NCBI RefSeq assembly: GCF_001483135.1
Contig: NZ_LNAL01000006.1
Coordinates: 1,116,003-1,180,002, forward strand
Origin: Solirubrum puertoriconensis
GTDB taxonomy: Bacteria > Bacteroidota > Bacteroidia > Cytophagales > Hymenobacteraceae
DNA: 64,000 nucleotides
Direction of reading: 5' to 3'
Of this stretch, positions 51,271 through 61,523 are shown piece by piece. The notes under the pieces are model-generated. The model ran no database searches. It was not told the DNA's origin and saw only the letters and a list, made by a program, of their open reading frames with translations. Made by a program: the position numbers and the translations under genes. How positions within the stretch are numbered: the first letter of the stretch is position 1; every line of letters starts with the position of its first letter.

Positions 51271-52902
51271 TTAGGCGTTGGCTACGGCCTCTACTTTCGG
51301 CGCGCCAGCCAGGATTTCTTCGTTGGCGAAGTCGGCAAACTTCTGGAAGTTGGCTACGAACTTCTCGGCCAGCGAAGCAGCCGTTTTGTCGTAAGCTTCT
51401 TTGTCCGACCAGGTGTTGCGCGGGTCGAGGATTTCGGTGGGCACGTTCGGTACCGAGGCGGGCACCTCTACGCCGAAGATGGGGTGCTTCACGAATTCCA
51501 CATCGTTTAGCTCGCCGTTCAGGGCAGCCGTAATCATGGCGCGGGTGTAGCTCAGCTTCATGCGCGAGCCCACGCCATACGAACCACCCGACCAGCCGGT
51601 GTTCACCAGCCACACGTTCACGTTGGGGTGCTCTTCCATTTTCTGGCCCAGCATCTCGGCGTACTTGGTGGGGTGCAGCGGCAGGAACACCTGGCCGAAG
51701 CAAGCCGAGAACGTGGTTTGCGGCTCGGTTACGCCCACCTCAGTGCCCGCTACCTTGGCAGTGTAGCCCGACATGAAGTGGTACATGGCGTGCGACTTAT
51801 CGAGCTTGCTGATGGGCGGGATTACGCCGAAAGCGTCGGCCGTCAGGAAGAAGATGTTCTTCGGAACGCCGGCAATCGAGGGCTCTACCGCGTTGTTGAT
51901 GTAGTGGATGGGATAGGCGGTACGGGTGTTCTCCGTAACGGACTTGTTGGCGTAATCCACGGTGTGCGTGCCGGGGATGAAGCGCGTGTTCTCTACGATA
52001 GAGCCAAACTTGATGGCATCCCAAATTTCGGGCTCTTTCTCGCGGCTCAGGTCGATAACCTTGGCATAGCAGCCACCTTCGAAGTTGAAGATGCCAGCGC
52101 TGCCGGGCATCCAGCCGTGCTCGTCGTCGCCAATCAGGCCACGGTTCGGATCGGCCGACAGGGTGGTTTTGCCCGTGCCCGAAAGGCCGAAGAAGATGGC
52201 GGTATCGCCTTCTTTGCCCACGTTGGCCGAGCAGTGCATGGCCAGCGTGTTCTTTTCGTGGGGCAGCAGGTAGTTCAGTACCCCGAAAATGCCCTTCTTC
52301 ATCTCGCCGGCATAGCCCGTGCCGCCGATCAGGATCATCTTCTTGCTGAAGTTGAGGATGGCGAAGTTGCTCTGGCGGGTGCCGTCAACCGCGGGGTCAG
52401 CCTCAAAGCCGGGGGCGCAGATGATGCTGAAGTCGGGAGCCCAGCTGGTGTCGGCGCCTTGCTCGGGGCGCAAGAACATGTTGTAGCAGAACAGGTTGTG
52501 CCAAGCCAGCTCGTTTACCACGCGCAGCTTCAGCTGGTAGTCGGGGTGAGCACCGGCGTAGGCATCGCGCACGTAAATCTTCTTGTCGGCCAGGTAGGCC
52601 ACCATTTTCTCGTGCAGCTGATCGAACTTCTGCGGATCAAACGGAATGTTGATGTCGCCCCACCACACCGACTCGGCGGTGCTCTCGTCCTTCACCACAA
52701 AACGGTCTTTGGGCGAGCGGCCGGTAAACTTGCCCGTGTCGGCCATCAGCGCGCCCGTGTCGGTCAGGGTGCCTTCGCCGTTTTTCAGGGCTTCTTCCAC
52801 CAATTCGGCGGGGGTAAGGTTCAGGCACACCTCTTTGGCCTGGCTGATACCGAGCGGCTGGAGGCGGTTCATTGCGGCGGTGGAAGCAGAGGTTTCCATC
52901 AT
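51271..52902 (-). CDS. pckA: Phosphoenolpyruvate carboxykinase (ATP)
   Basis: 543 residues. Substrate-binding RSPKDRF, then ANVGKEGDTAIFFGLSGTGKTTLSADPNR with the P-loop, GDDEHGW and ARFMPGTH-like RFIPGTH: the ATP-dependent PEPCK family. It converts oxaloacetate plus ATP to PEP, the first step of gluconeogenesis. Two ATGs (52902, 52899) are adjacent. Length standard. Confidence 0.97.
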   Translation of the reverse strand: MMETSASTAAMNRLQPLGISQAKEVCLNLTPAELVEEALKNGEGTLTDTGALMADTGKFTGRSPKDRFVVKDESTAESVWWGDINIPFDPQKFDQLHEKMVAYLADKKIYVRDAYAGAHPDYQLKLRVVNELAWHNLFCYNMFLRPEQGADTSWAPDFSIICAPGFEADPAVDGTRQSNFAILNFSKKMILIGGTGYAGEMKKGIFGVLNYLLPHEKNTLAMHCSANVGKEGDTAIFFGLSGTGKTTLSADPNRGLIGDDEHGWMPGSAGIFNFEGGCYAKVIDLSREKEPEIWDAIKFGSIVENTRFIPGTHTVDYANKSVTENTRTAYPIHYINNAVEPSIAGVPKNIFFLTADAFGVIPPISKLDKSHAMYHFMSGYTAKVAGTEVGVTEPQTTFSACFGQVFLPLHPTKYAEMLGQKMEEHPNVNVWLVNTGWSGGSYGVGSRMKLSYTRAMITAALNGELNDVEFVKHPIFGVEVPASVPNVPTEILDPRNTWSDKEAYDKTAASLAEKFVANFQKFADFANEEILAGAPKVEAVANA

Positions 52903-53157
52903 AAACGCAGAGAAAAAAGGTAAAAAGAAGGTGGGAATGGGAGAATATGGAGCAAAAATAGGCGAAAATCCGAAGCACCCGCGCTGTGTTTGCGTATTAG
53001 CTGCAACGGCCTCTGGAGGCCGCTTTTACGCTGGTTGGCACTGTTCAGTTGGGAAATTTTGTTAGATTTACCCGTAAGCCCCCAGCTCCGTACGGCTGCT
53101 GCCGGGCTTTTTTGCTTTCCCTACCATTCCTCACCAACCTTCTTCCCTCACGCTATC

Positions 53158-54588
53158 ATGCAAGTAGCAACCGCTCAGGCGCCGCCGCCAACCCCGACGA
53201 GCTCCAAGCACCCACCCGGCCTGTATCTGCTGTTCTTCACCGAAATGTGGGAACGGTTCAGCTACTATGGCATGCGTGGTTTGCTGGTGCTTTACCTCAC
53301 CAAAACCGTTGTGCAGGGCGGCTTGGGCATTTCCGAGGCCAGTGCCACGCTTATCTACGGCTACTTCACCGGTTTCGTGTACTTCACGCCCATCATCGGT
53401 GGCTACATTGCCGATAAATACATAGGCCAGCGCCGCGCCATTCTGATTGGCGGCGTAACCATGGCCATTGCCCAACTCTGCCTGTTCATGCAGCCGGCCT
53501 TGTCTACCGAGGCGGCCATTTTTGGCATGCCTTGGCCCACCGCCCTAGGTTTGCTGCTGCTGATTTTAGGCAACGGCTTCTTTAAGCCGAATATCTCGAC
53601 CATCGTGGGCAAGCTCTACCAGCAGGGCGACCCAAAGCGCGACGCGGCCTTCACCATCTTCTACATGGGCATCAACGTAGGCGCTTTCTTTGCTCCGCTG
53701 GTGTGCGGCTACTTGGCCGAAGACCTGTTCGCCACCAAAACCGTGGTAAACGGCGTGACGGAAGTAAGCAACTACGGTTTCCGCTACGGCTTCCTGGCCG
53801 CCGGTATTGGCATGATGCTGGGCCAGCTGGCCTTTAACCTGCTCGGCAAAAAGTATCTAGGCGACGTGGGCTTGTACCCCGAGGGCAAAGGTGCCGACAA
53901 CAAAACCGTTGAGAAAACCCCGCTGACGAAGGAAGAAACCGACCGCATGGCCGTGATTTTCATCATCACTCTGTTCGTGGTGTTCTTCTGGGCCGGCTTC
54001 GAGCAGGCCGGTTCCTCGCTTACACTCTACACCGATAAGTACATCAACCGCGAGGTGTTCGGTTTCCTGATCCCAACTTCGTGGTTCCAATCGGTTAATC
54101 CGCTGTTTATCGTGGCTTTCGCACCCGTAACGGCTGGCGTATGGCTGGCGCTGGGCCGCAAGGGCCGCGACCTGAGCATCCCCGTTAAAATGGGCCTCGG
54201 CATGATCCTGCTCGGTGCGGGCTTCCTGTTCATGGTGGGTGCGGTGCTCGAGCGCGGCGGCGACGTGCAAGACACCACCGTCAAAGCCAGCATCCTCTGG
54301 CTGCTCGCTACCTACTTCTTCCACACCATCGGCGAACTGTGCCTGTCGCCCATCGGGCTTTCGATGGTATCGCGCCTGTCGCCGGTGTCGCTCACGTCTA
54401 TGCTCATGGGCGTGTGGTTCCTAGCGCCTTTCGTGGCCCAGATTGCTGGCGGTTACATCGCTAAGTACGTCGAAGAGCTCGGCGCCCTCACGGTGTTCGG
54501 TCTGATTGCGGGCTTTGTTATCGCGGCCGGTTTGCTGCTCATTATTATTGCCAAGAAGCTGTTCCACATGATGCACGGCCGCGGCTAA
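53158..54588 (+). CDS. POT/PTR family peptide:proton symporter
   Basis: 476 residues from ATG 53158. FTEMWERFSYYGMRGLLVLYL is the E-x-x-E-R-F-x-Y-Y signature of proton-coupled oligopeptide transporters, with 12-14 membrane spans and a second block LGNGFFKPNISTIVGKLY. It imports di- and tripeptides, a good complement to the exported S46 peptidase at 3540. The frame from 52990 upstream is not conserved-looking. Confidence 0.93.
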   Translation: MQVATAQAPPPTPTSSKHPPGLYLLFFTEMWERFSYYGMRGLLVLYLTKTVVQGGLGISEASATLIYGYFTGFVYFTPIIGGYIADKYIGQRRAILIGGVTMAIAQLCLFMQPALSTEAAIFGMPWPTALGLLLLILGNGFFKPNISTIVGKLYQQGDPKRDAAFTIFYMGINVGAFFAPLVCGYLAEDLFATKTVVNGVTEVSNYGFRYGFLAAGIGMMLGQLAFNLLGKKYLGDVGLYPEGKGADNKTVEKTPLTKEETDRMAVIFIITLFVVFFWAGFEQAGSSLTLYTDKYINREVFGFLIPTSWFQSVNPLFIVAFAPVTAGVWLALGRKGRDLSIPVKMGLGMILLGAGFLFMVGAVLERGGDVQDTTVKASILWLLATYFFHTIGELCLSPIGLSMVSRLSPVSLTSMLMGVWFLAPFVAQIAGGYIAKYVEELGALTVFGLIAGFVIAAGLLLIIIAKKLFHMMHGRG

Positions 54589-54619
54589 GTGCCCGCGCTC
54601 ATCATGGTCTCAGCTCGAT

Positions 54620-54658
54620 AAAAAGCCCCGTCGAAGCAATTCGGCGGGGCTTTTTTAT
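54620..54658 (+). terminator. Terminator of the peptide transporter gene
   Basis: AAAAGCCCCGTCGAA / TTCGGCGGGGCTTTT with a GCAA loop and U-run, one mismatch pair. Confidence 0.88.
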
Positions 54659-54667
54659 GGGCCCTGG

Positions 54668-55063
54668 TTAGGGGCGCTCAGCGAGCAACCCCAGCAACAG
54701 GGGCACGCTGTGCAACACCGTGCCGATAAATAAGCCAACGGTAAGCCAATGCACCACACGGTTTTGCACCCGCAAGAACACAAACTGCTCGATCAGGCGG
54801 CCCAGCCAAAAAACAATGATGCTGCCTAATACAAAACGACCTAGGGATGAAGAAAGGAGTTCGTGGGGAAAGCCAAAGCACAGCGCCGCAAACACGGCGA
54901 AAACGTACATCAGCTGCACGTTCATGATCTGCATTACGCCCCGGTTGATGCGGTCGAGCTTTTTCAGTTGCTTACGCCAGCGTAGCAAGCGCCAAAACCT
55001 GGCGTGTAGCATCACAAACAGCAGGTTGTATACGCCGCAGACGTATAGCAGAGCTTCGGGCAT
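54668..55063 (-). CDS. Hypothetical four-span membrane protein
   Basis: 131 residues from ATG 55063 (a TTG at 55072 is less likely). Hydrophobic spans at about 3-20, 47-68, 78-96 and 107-127, with RRWRKQLKKLDRINRG as a positive loop. Family not recognised; unknown function in Bacteroidota. Confidence 0.7.
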   Translation of the reverse strand: MPEALLYVCGVYNLLFVMLHARFWRLLRWRKQLKKLDRINRGVMQIMNVQLMYVFAVFAALCFGFPHELLSSSLGRFVLGSIIVFWLGRLIEQFVFLRVQNRVVHWLTVGLFIGTVLHSVPLLLGLLAERP

Positions 55064-55157
55064 AATCAGCAAAGGGTAGCGCCATCGTATCTACGCAAAA
55101 CGGTGCGTTGTTGTAGAAAGAGTACCAACCTAGGCGCCTTGGTCGCCCTACAAAGCA

Positions 55158-55196
55158 ACAAGCCCCGCCGACCTAGGTCAGCGGGGCTTGTTGTTA
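55158..55196 (-). terminator. Terminator of groEL
   Basis: AACAAGCCCCGC / GCGGGGCTTGTT stem with a CCTAGG in the loop, lying just after the groEL stop. Confidence 0.8.
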
Positions 55197-55222
55197 TCAG
55201 AGCTTGGTGCTCGGGAGGCCGA

Positions 55223-56875
<1,653 letters not shown>

Positions 56876-56902
56876 CTACGATTTTGGGCTGAAAGGGGAA
56901 AC

Positions 56903-57193
56903 TTACAGGATGGCGAAAATGTCCGATTCGCGCATGATCAGGTAGTCCTGACCATCAACGGTAATCTCGGTGCCGGCATACTTGCCGTACAATACTTGGT
57001 CGCCTACCGATACCGAGGGCTTCACCAAGGTGCCATTGTCGGCCACTTTGCCTTCGCCTACGGCCACCACTTCGCCGCGCTGCGGCTTCTCTTTGGCCGT
57101 ATCGGGAATGATGATGCCCGATTTGGTTTTTTCTTCGGCGGCGGCCGGTGCGATGATCACGCGGTCGGCCAGCGGTTTGATGCTAACAGCCAT
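56903..57193 (-). CDS. groS: Co-chaperonin GroES
   Basis: 96 residues from ATG 57193 ([16 protein letters not shown]). Mobile-loop and roof-beta pattern: [40 protein letters not shown]. The upstream in-frame extension has no signal and is not part of the protein. A region with three TGTCAG direct repeats lies upstream (57287-57354 on the plus strand). Confidence 0.97.
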   Translation of the reverse strand: MAVSIKPLADRVIIAPAAAEEKTKSGIIIPDTAKEKPQRGEVVAVGEGKVADNGTLVKPSVSVGDQVLYGKYAGTEITVDGQDYLIMRESDIFAIL

Positions 57194-57286
57194 ACTGCTG
57201 GTTTTGGTTGAACGGTATAATGAATGGGAAAAGACTTCAAGGGAGTCGGCAGCGGCTGGGCAGTTCTTGTGCCAGCCTGCTAAAAA

Positions 57287-57354
57287 CTGACAGATTGAAC
57301 GACCTAGGGAACTTTTCGCCGGATTTCTGCCGCCCAGCCTGACAAACCTGACAG
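57287..57354 (-). promoter_or_regulatory. Candidate heat-shock regulatory region with three TGTCAG motifs
   Basis: CTGACA occurs three times on the plus strand (57287-57292, 57339-57344, 57348-57353), i.e. TGTCAG read toward groES. Two of them are 9 bases apart. Regular repeats in the groES upstream region suggest a regulator site. No CIRCE inverted repeat was found. Confidence 0.45.
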
Positions 57355-57408
57355 GATGGTGGCAGATTGGGCGGCCGCAAGTATAGTCAACTAAACCGGG
57401 TAAAAAAC

Positions 57409-57445
57409 AACCGGCGGCTTTTCGCTGCTGCGAAAAGCCGCCGGT
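57409..57445 (-). terminator. Terminator of secG
   Basis: A CCGGCGGCTTTTCGC / GCGAAAAGCCGCCGG perfect stem with a U-run on the minus strand. Confidence 0.9.
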
Positions 57446-57467
57446 GTAATGGCCTGGGTTGTCAAGA

Positions 57468-57872
57468 TTACTGAGCGGGAGCCGGAGCAGGTTGCTGAGC
57501 CGGAGCCGGCGTTTGCTGCTGGGCTGGGGCCGCTGGGCCAGCTGCACCCGGTACCGGGGTAGCCGGTGCGGTGGGCGGGGTTGCAGGAAGGCGGGCTTCC
57601 ATGGCTTTTTGCTGGTTGATGCTGCGCACAGGACCCGTTGATTGGTTGCTGAGCAGCATGTGAGAGCCGAGCGACAAAATAATTAAGGCAATGGCAAAGC
57701 CCCAAGTGAGGCGCTCCAGCAAGTCGCCGGTGCGCTTAACACCCATCAGTTGGGCTGTGCCACCGGCCGAAAAGCCGCCGGCCAAACCACCGCCCTTCGA
57801 GTTTTGGGCTAGCACCACTAGGGCCAGCAACACGCATACAATAAGGGCAAGTACGATAATAGCGGTGTACAT
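57468..57872 (-). CDS. secG: Preprotein translocase subunit SecG
   Basis: 134 residues. Two membrane helices with [35 protein letters not shown] between them (the typical SecG loop). The C-terminal 50 residues are an unusual Ala/Pro/Gln-rich tail. Part of the SecYEG channel. Start abuts the upstream TPR gene stop. Confidence 0.93.
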   Translation of the reverse strand: MYTAIIVLALIVCVLLALVVLAQNSKGGGLAGGFSAGGTAQLMGVKRTGDLLERLTWGFAIALIILSLGSHMLLSNQSTGPVRSINQQKAMEARLPATPPTAPATPVPGAAGPAAPAQQQTPAPAQQPAPAPAQ

Positions 57873-59351
57873 CTACTCCGTCTGTTGGTTCAGTAAGTCA
57901 ATTTGAGCGGCAAAATACGCCTTTTTTTCGGGTTGGCGCTGCATCAGTTGCTCGTAAATCTCAATCGCGCGTGCAATTTTACCTTGCTTCACCATGATTT
58001 TGGCTAAGCTTTCCGACGCCAAGCTGGGCGGAGCGCTGGTGCTGCGCACCGATAGGTCGGTTTGAGGCTCGTCGGTAGGAGAAGGCCGAACAGTGGCTGT
58101 TTTGATGCGCGGCTGACTGCGCAAGAACCGTTCGATAAGCACCAACGAAGATGGCAAAGCGGCTACCGAAGGTCGGTGGGCCGAAAGGTGAGCCTGATGC
58201 GCCGCATCGGGGTGCCAGCTATCGGCTAAAGGCAAATTGAATGTCAGTTCTGCATCGCGGAGCGTCAGGGCATAGCCAAAGCGGCTGCCCGCTGCGACAG
58301 CATACGCTAGGTGCTCATCGGCTCGGAAGGCCGGTATAGCGCCTGGTTTAGGTTCCTCTTCCTCTTCGAACTCCGGTAACTGGTACAAAGGAGCCTGCTC
58401 GGCTGCCTCGGCCAAGCCAAACTCGAACCGCGAACTGCCAGCCTCTACAGGCGGGCGAATGGGCGGTGCAAGCGGCGGCAGTTCGCCCGCTACCAACCCC
58501 TCTGACGCCGAGAAGGTAGGAGTTAGACCTAATTCTGATCCATCTTCAGGCTCAGAAGCTTCGGCTACATCAACTGGCTCCGACGTGAGGAGCAACTCCA
58601 GTGTCGCTGCCTCAACAACAGACTCTGGTTGCGACTCAGCATCCGTATCAACCGAGGTAAGCTCGGTTACTGACTCATCATTCGGCGAGTCAGCAGCAGC
58701 AACCTCTTCTAAATGGGAAGCAGGTTGTTCTTCCTCAACCAACGCAGGCTCCTCTACGGTGTTTTCGATAAGGACACCTAGGAACTGTTCAGTTGGCTCT
58801 GTTGCGGTAGCAGGTGCCTCTTCGGCTGCAGGCTCAGCAATCAGCTCGTCATCAGCAGCTTCAACTGACAAATCAGCTGTGGAAGCTACGCTTTCAGCAA
58901 CGGGGTATGCTTCGGCTTCTGTGAGCTCCGGATCGAATGCAGGTGCCTGAAAAGGCTCGACCTGCCCAGGAGCCACTGCCGCTGGTTCGGGTTCTGCGAA
59001 AGGCAGTGCTTCGGTAGATTGAAGTTCTGCTTCTACCCGTTGCGGTTCGCTAACCTCGGGCATAGCAACGGAGCTGCTTACCTGCGCAGCTGGCTCGGAA
59101 CTGGGCAGCAGGGTGCCAGCAGGAGTCTCGATCAGCAAACGCAGAAGTTCGCGGTCGGCGGCGTAGGTGGCAGCGCGGCGAAGACGCTGGCCGGCCAGCA
59201 TGCTGCCGCGGTCGTGGGCCGCTTTCGCCAGCAGCAAGTGCGCTGTTTGGCAATATGGGAAAGCGGTAGCCAACTGCTCCAACTCACGAACTTCGGCTTC
59301 GGTAATGCCGGTTACGTTGTCCAGAATGTGCAGCAGCGAGGCGCGGTTCAT
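57873..59351 (-). CDS. TPR-type protein with long acidic linker
   Basis: 492 residues. Residues 1-75 (LEQLATAFPYCQTAHLLLAKAAHDRGSMLAGQRLRRAATYAADRELL) and the last 45 (SLAKIMVKQGKIARAIEIYEQLMQRQPEKKAYFAAQIDLLNQQ) are helical TPR-like repeats. Between them (~90-320) is a very Glu/Ala/Ser/Val-rich acidic stretch. No signal peptide. It is conserved-like next to secG in Cytophagales; the function is unknown. Confidence 0.75.
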   Translation of the reverse strand: MNRASLLHILDNVTGITEAEVRELEQLATAFPYCQTAHLLLAKAAHDRGSMLAGQRLRRAATYAADRELLRLLIETPAGTLLPSSEPAAQVSSSVAMPEVSEPQRVEAELQSTEALPFAEPEPAAVAPGQVEPFQAPAFDPELTEAEAYPVAESVASTADLSVEAADDELIAEPAAEEAPATATEPTEQFLGVLIENTVEEPALVEEEQPASHLEEVAAADSPNDESVTELTSVDTDAESQPESVVEAATLELLLTSEPVDVAEASEPEDGSELGLTPTFSASEGLVAGELPPLAPPIRPPVEAGSSRFEFGLAEAAEQAPLYQLPEFEEEEEPKPGAIPAFRADEHLAYAVAAGSRFGYALTLRDAELTFNLPLADSWHPDAAHQAHLSAHRPSVAALPSSLVLIERFLRSQPRIKTATVRPSPTDEPQTDLSVRSTSAPPSLASESLAKIMVKQGKIARAIEIYEQLMQRQPEKKAYFAAQIDLLNQQTE

Positions 59352-59498
59352 CGATTGATGCTAGGTGCAGAGTAGGAGGTAAGTGGCTACAGATCAGGCT
59401 TGATAACAATTAAGCCATGGCGGGCTCAGGCCCCGCACAATCATCCGAACCACAACATTACAGCAATTTGAGCACTAAAGCACAACCAGTGGCAGTAG

Positions 59499-60044
59499 TT
59501 ACCAGTTGGCAACCGACTTATTAAACACGTCGGTGATAATGCGGTCGGTAATGCGGCGGTTGGCCGTTGGGTCGTTTACAATGTTCGTCACGTTTTCAGT
59601 GGCCGTAAAGTCAGCATTGCTCTGAAACGTTTGCTCAAAGTCCTGCTTAGGGTCTTTGGTATTGGTGAACTTCACCCGAATTTGAATAGTGAGGCGGTTA
59701 ATACCCGCACGGTCCTGCCCATCGGTGCTCTGAATGGCCGCCGGCGCAAAATCGTAGGCAACTATCTGGCCTTCAAACTGCAAATCTCCATCGCGAGGTA
59801 CGAGCTTCAGCGTGGTGTTGCGTTGGAAGTAGTCCTTAAAATCCTCGGTGAGGCGCTGCGAAAGAAAGGACGGACCGTTGGCAGCGTTGTTTTGCAGCGT
59901 ACCCACCGAAAAAGTTTTAACGGAAGGGTCGATGTTGGTACCGGTGAAGGAGTAAACGCCGCAGCCCGCAAGGGGCAGCAAGCAAAGCAATATTGCTACT
60001 ACAAAGCCTAGGTGGCGGATGCCGGCCTGCTTAATCCAGATCAT
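59499..60044 (-). CDS. lptE: LptE-like LPS-assembly lipoprotein
   Basis: 181 residues from ATG 60044. Lipobox LLPLAG|C. Then GVYSFTGTNIDPSVKTFSVGTLQNNA, a beta/alpha pattern of the LptE family in Bacteroidota, which plugs LptD and helps insert LPS in the outer membrane. Its start overlaps the 3' end of the AAA+ regulator by 14 bases, indicating translational coupling. Confidence 0.88.
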   Translation of the reverse strand: MIWIKQAGIRHLGFVVAILLCLLPLAGCGVYSFTGTNIDPSVKTFSVGTLQNNAANGPSFLSQRLTEDFKDYFQRNTTLKLVPRDGDLQFEGQIVAYDFAPAAIQSTDGQDRAGINRLTIQIRVKFTNTKDPKQDFEQTFQSNADFTATENVTNIVNDPTANRRITDRIITDVFNKSVANW

Positions 60045-61335
60045 ACTGCTTGAGTTTGCGGTACAAGGTGCGCTCCGAAATACCCAAATCCTGTGCGGCA
60101 TACTTGCGCTTGTTGTGGTGCTTCTTCAACGCCTTGATGATCATTTCCTTTTCCTTGGCTTCGAGCGATAAGCTTTCTTCCTCGGTTTCGTGCGTGATGT
60201 CTTCAACGCGCTGAATCTCGTCCTCATCGTCGAAGTCGGCAGCAGGTTGGGCGTTGATGATAAACGACTCATTGGGCTCGGCGGGCCTAGCTAAGCGCGG
60301 CCCACTTTCGTAGGGGGCAACGCTTAAATTGGTGAAAAGGTGGCTGTTCTGGCGAACCAACTCCTGCGCCTGCCCGGCTTCGCCGCGGGCCGAGCCGGCG
60401 GCCATTTCGAGCACCAAACGCTTGAGGTCGGTCATGTCGCGGCGCATATCGAACAGCACCTTGTACAGCAGTTCGCGCTCCGATACGCCTTGCGGAGCCG
60501 TGCCGTCGGCCGTGGCACCTAGGAGCATGGGCAGGTTAGAGGTTTGGTCCTGCGGCAGGTACTGACGCAAGCGTCGGGCATCTACCTCCCGGTCGGTTTC
60601 CAACACCGATATCTGTTCGGCTATGTTCTTGAGCTGGCGAATGTTACCAGGGAAACGGAAGCGCTGCAGCTCCTGTACCGCATCGGGCAGCAGGGTAATG
60701 GGCTTCACGCGGTAGCGCTCGGCAAAATCGGTAGCGAACTTGCGGAACAGCAGGTAAATATCGTCGCCTCTTTCGCGCAAGGGCGGCACCGTAATGGGTA
60801 CGGTGTTCAGACGGTAGTAGAGGTCTTCGCGGAAGCGGCCCTCGCTCACGGCGTTGAGCAGGTTCACGTTGGTAGCCGCAACCACGCGCACATCGGTCTT
60901 CTGCACCTTCGACGAGCCCACCCGAATAAACTCCCCATTCTCCAGCACGCGCAGTAGGCGGGCCTGGGTACCTAGGGGCATCTCGCCAATCTCGTCGAGG
61001 AAAATGGTGCCGCCGTTGGTTACCTCGAAGTAGCCTTTGCGCGCTTCAGTAGCGCCCGTAAACGAGCCTTTTTCGTGGCCAAACAGCTCCGAATCAATCG
61101 TGCCTTCCGGAATAGCACCGCAGTTTACGGCAATAAACTGCCCGTGCTTACGTGGCGAAAGGGCATGGATGATCTTCGAAAACGACTCCTTGCCCGAGCC
61201 GCTCTCGCCGGTGATGAGTACGGTCATGTCGGTAGGCGCTACTTGAGCGGCTACCTGGATGGCGTAGTTCAGCGTTGGGGCGTTGCCAATGATGCCGAAG
61301 CGCTGCTTGATACTTTGTATTTCGGAAGGGGTCAA
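60031..61335 (-). CDS. AAA+ Fis-family sigma-54-activator-type regulator without receiver
   Basis: 434 residues. Walker A GESGSGKE, GSFTGA loop (GAFTGA variant), Walker B GGTIFLDEIGEMP, Arg fingers, then a linker and C-terminal Fis HTH (KRKYAAQDLGISERTLYRKLKQYDLD). No N-terminal receiver domain is present: the AAA+ part starts at about residue 12. The start is TTG at 61335 (an in-frame stop lies two codons upstream). Likely sigma-54-dependent transcription activator; overlaps lptE. Confidence 0.9.
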   Translation of the reverse strand: MTPSEIQSIKQRFGIIGNAPTLNYAIQVAAQVAPTDMTVLITGESGSGKESFSKIIHALSPRKHGQFIAVNCGAIPEGTIDSELFGHEKGSFTGATEARKGYFEVTNGGTIFLDEIGEMPLGTQARLLRVLENGEFIRVGSSKVQKTDVRVVAATNVNLLNAVSEGRFREDLYYRLNTVPITVPPLRERGDDIYLLFRKFATDFAERYRVKPITLLPDAVQELQRFRFPGNIRQLKNIAEQISVLETDREVDARRLRQYLPQDQTSNLPMLLGATADGTAPQGVSERELLYKVLFDMRRDMTDLKRLVLEMAAGSARGEAGQAQELVRQNSHLFTNLSVAPYESGPRLARPAEPNESFIINAQPAADFDDEDEIQRVEDITHETEEESLSLEAKEKEMIIKALKKHHNKRKYAAQDLGISERTLYRKLKQYDLD

Positions 61336-61419
61336 GTGCTAGGTTGGTTTTCGGAGAGTAGACGAAAAGGGGCCGAGATTATTTTACGCCGACAAGAAAA
61401 AGGCACCCCTGAAAACAAG

Positions 61420-61517
61420 CTGTCATCCTAGGCAAGGTAGAGTTCCTCCCCAGAGCAACTAACAGCCAATGAGGCCGTTCGGATGGGAGAGGCGCTTTTC
61501 CGCGCTCAGGATGACAG
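61420..61517. repeat. 98-bp REP-like element with CTGTCATCCT ends
   Basis: CTGTCATCCT (61420-61429) and AGGATGACAG (61508-61517) are exact inverted ends. These terminal words also end palindromic repeats I recall from Hymenobacter genomes. The interior here is degenerate. It lies between the AAA+ regulator and miaB genes. Confidence 0.6.
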
Positions 61518-61523
61518 TAAAAA

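Noticed and set aside
57194-57410. CIRCE-type heat-shock operator upstream of groES
   Set aside because: No TTAGCACTC-N9-GAGTGCTAA could be found; only TGTCAG repeats are seen.
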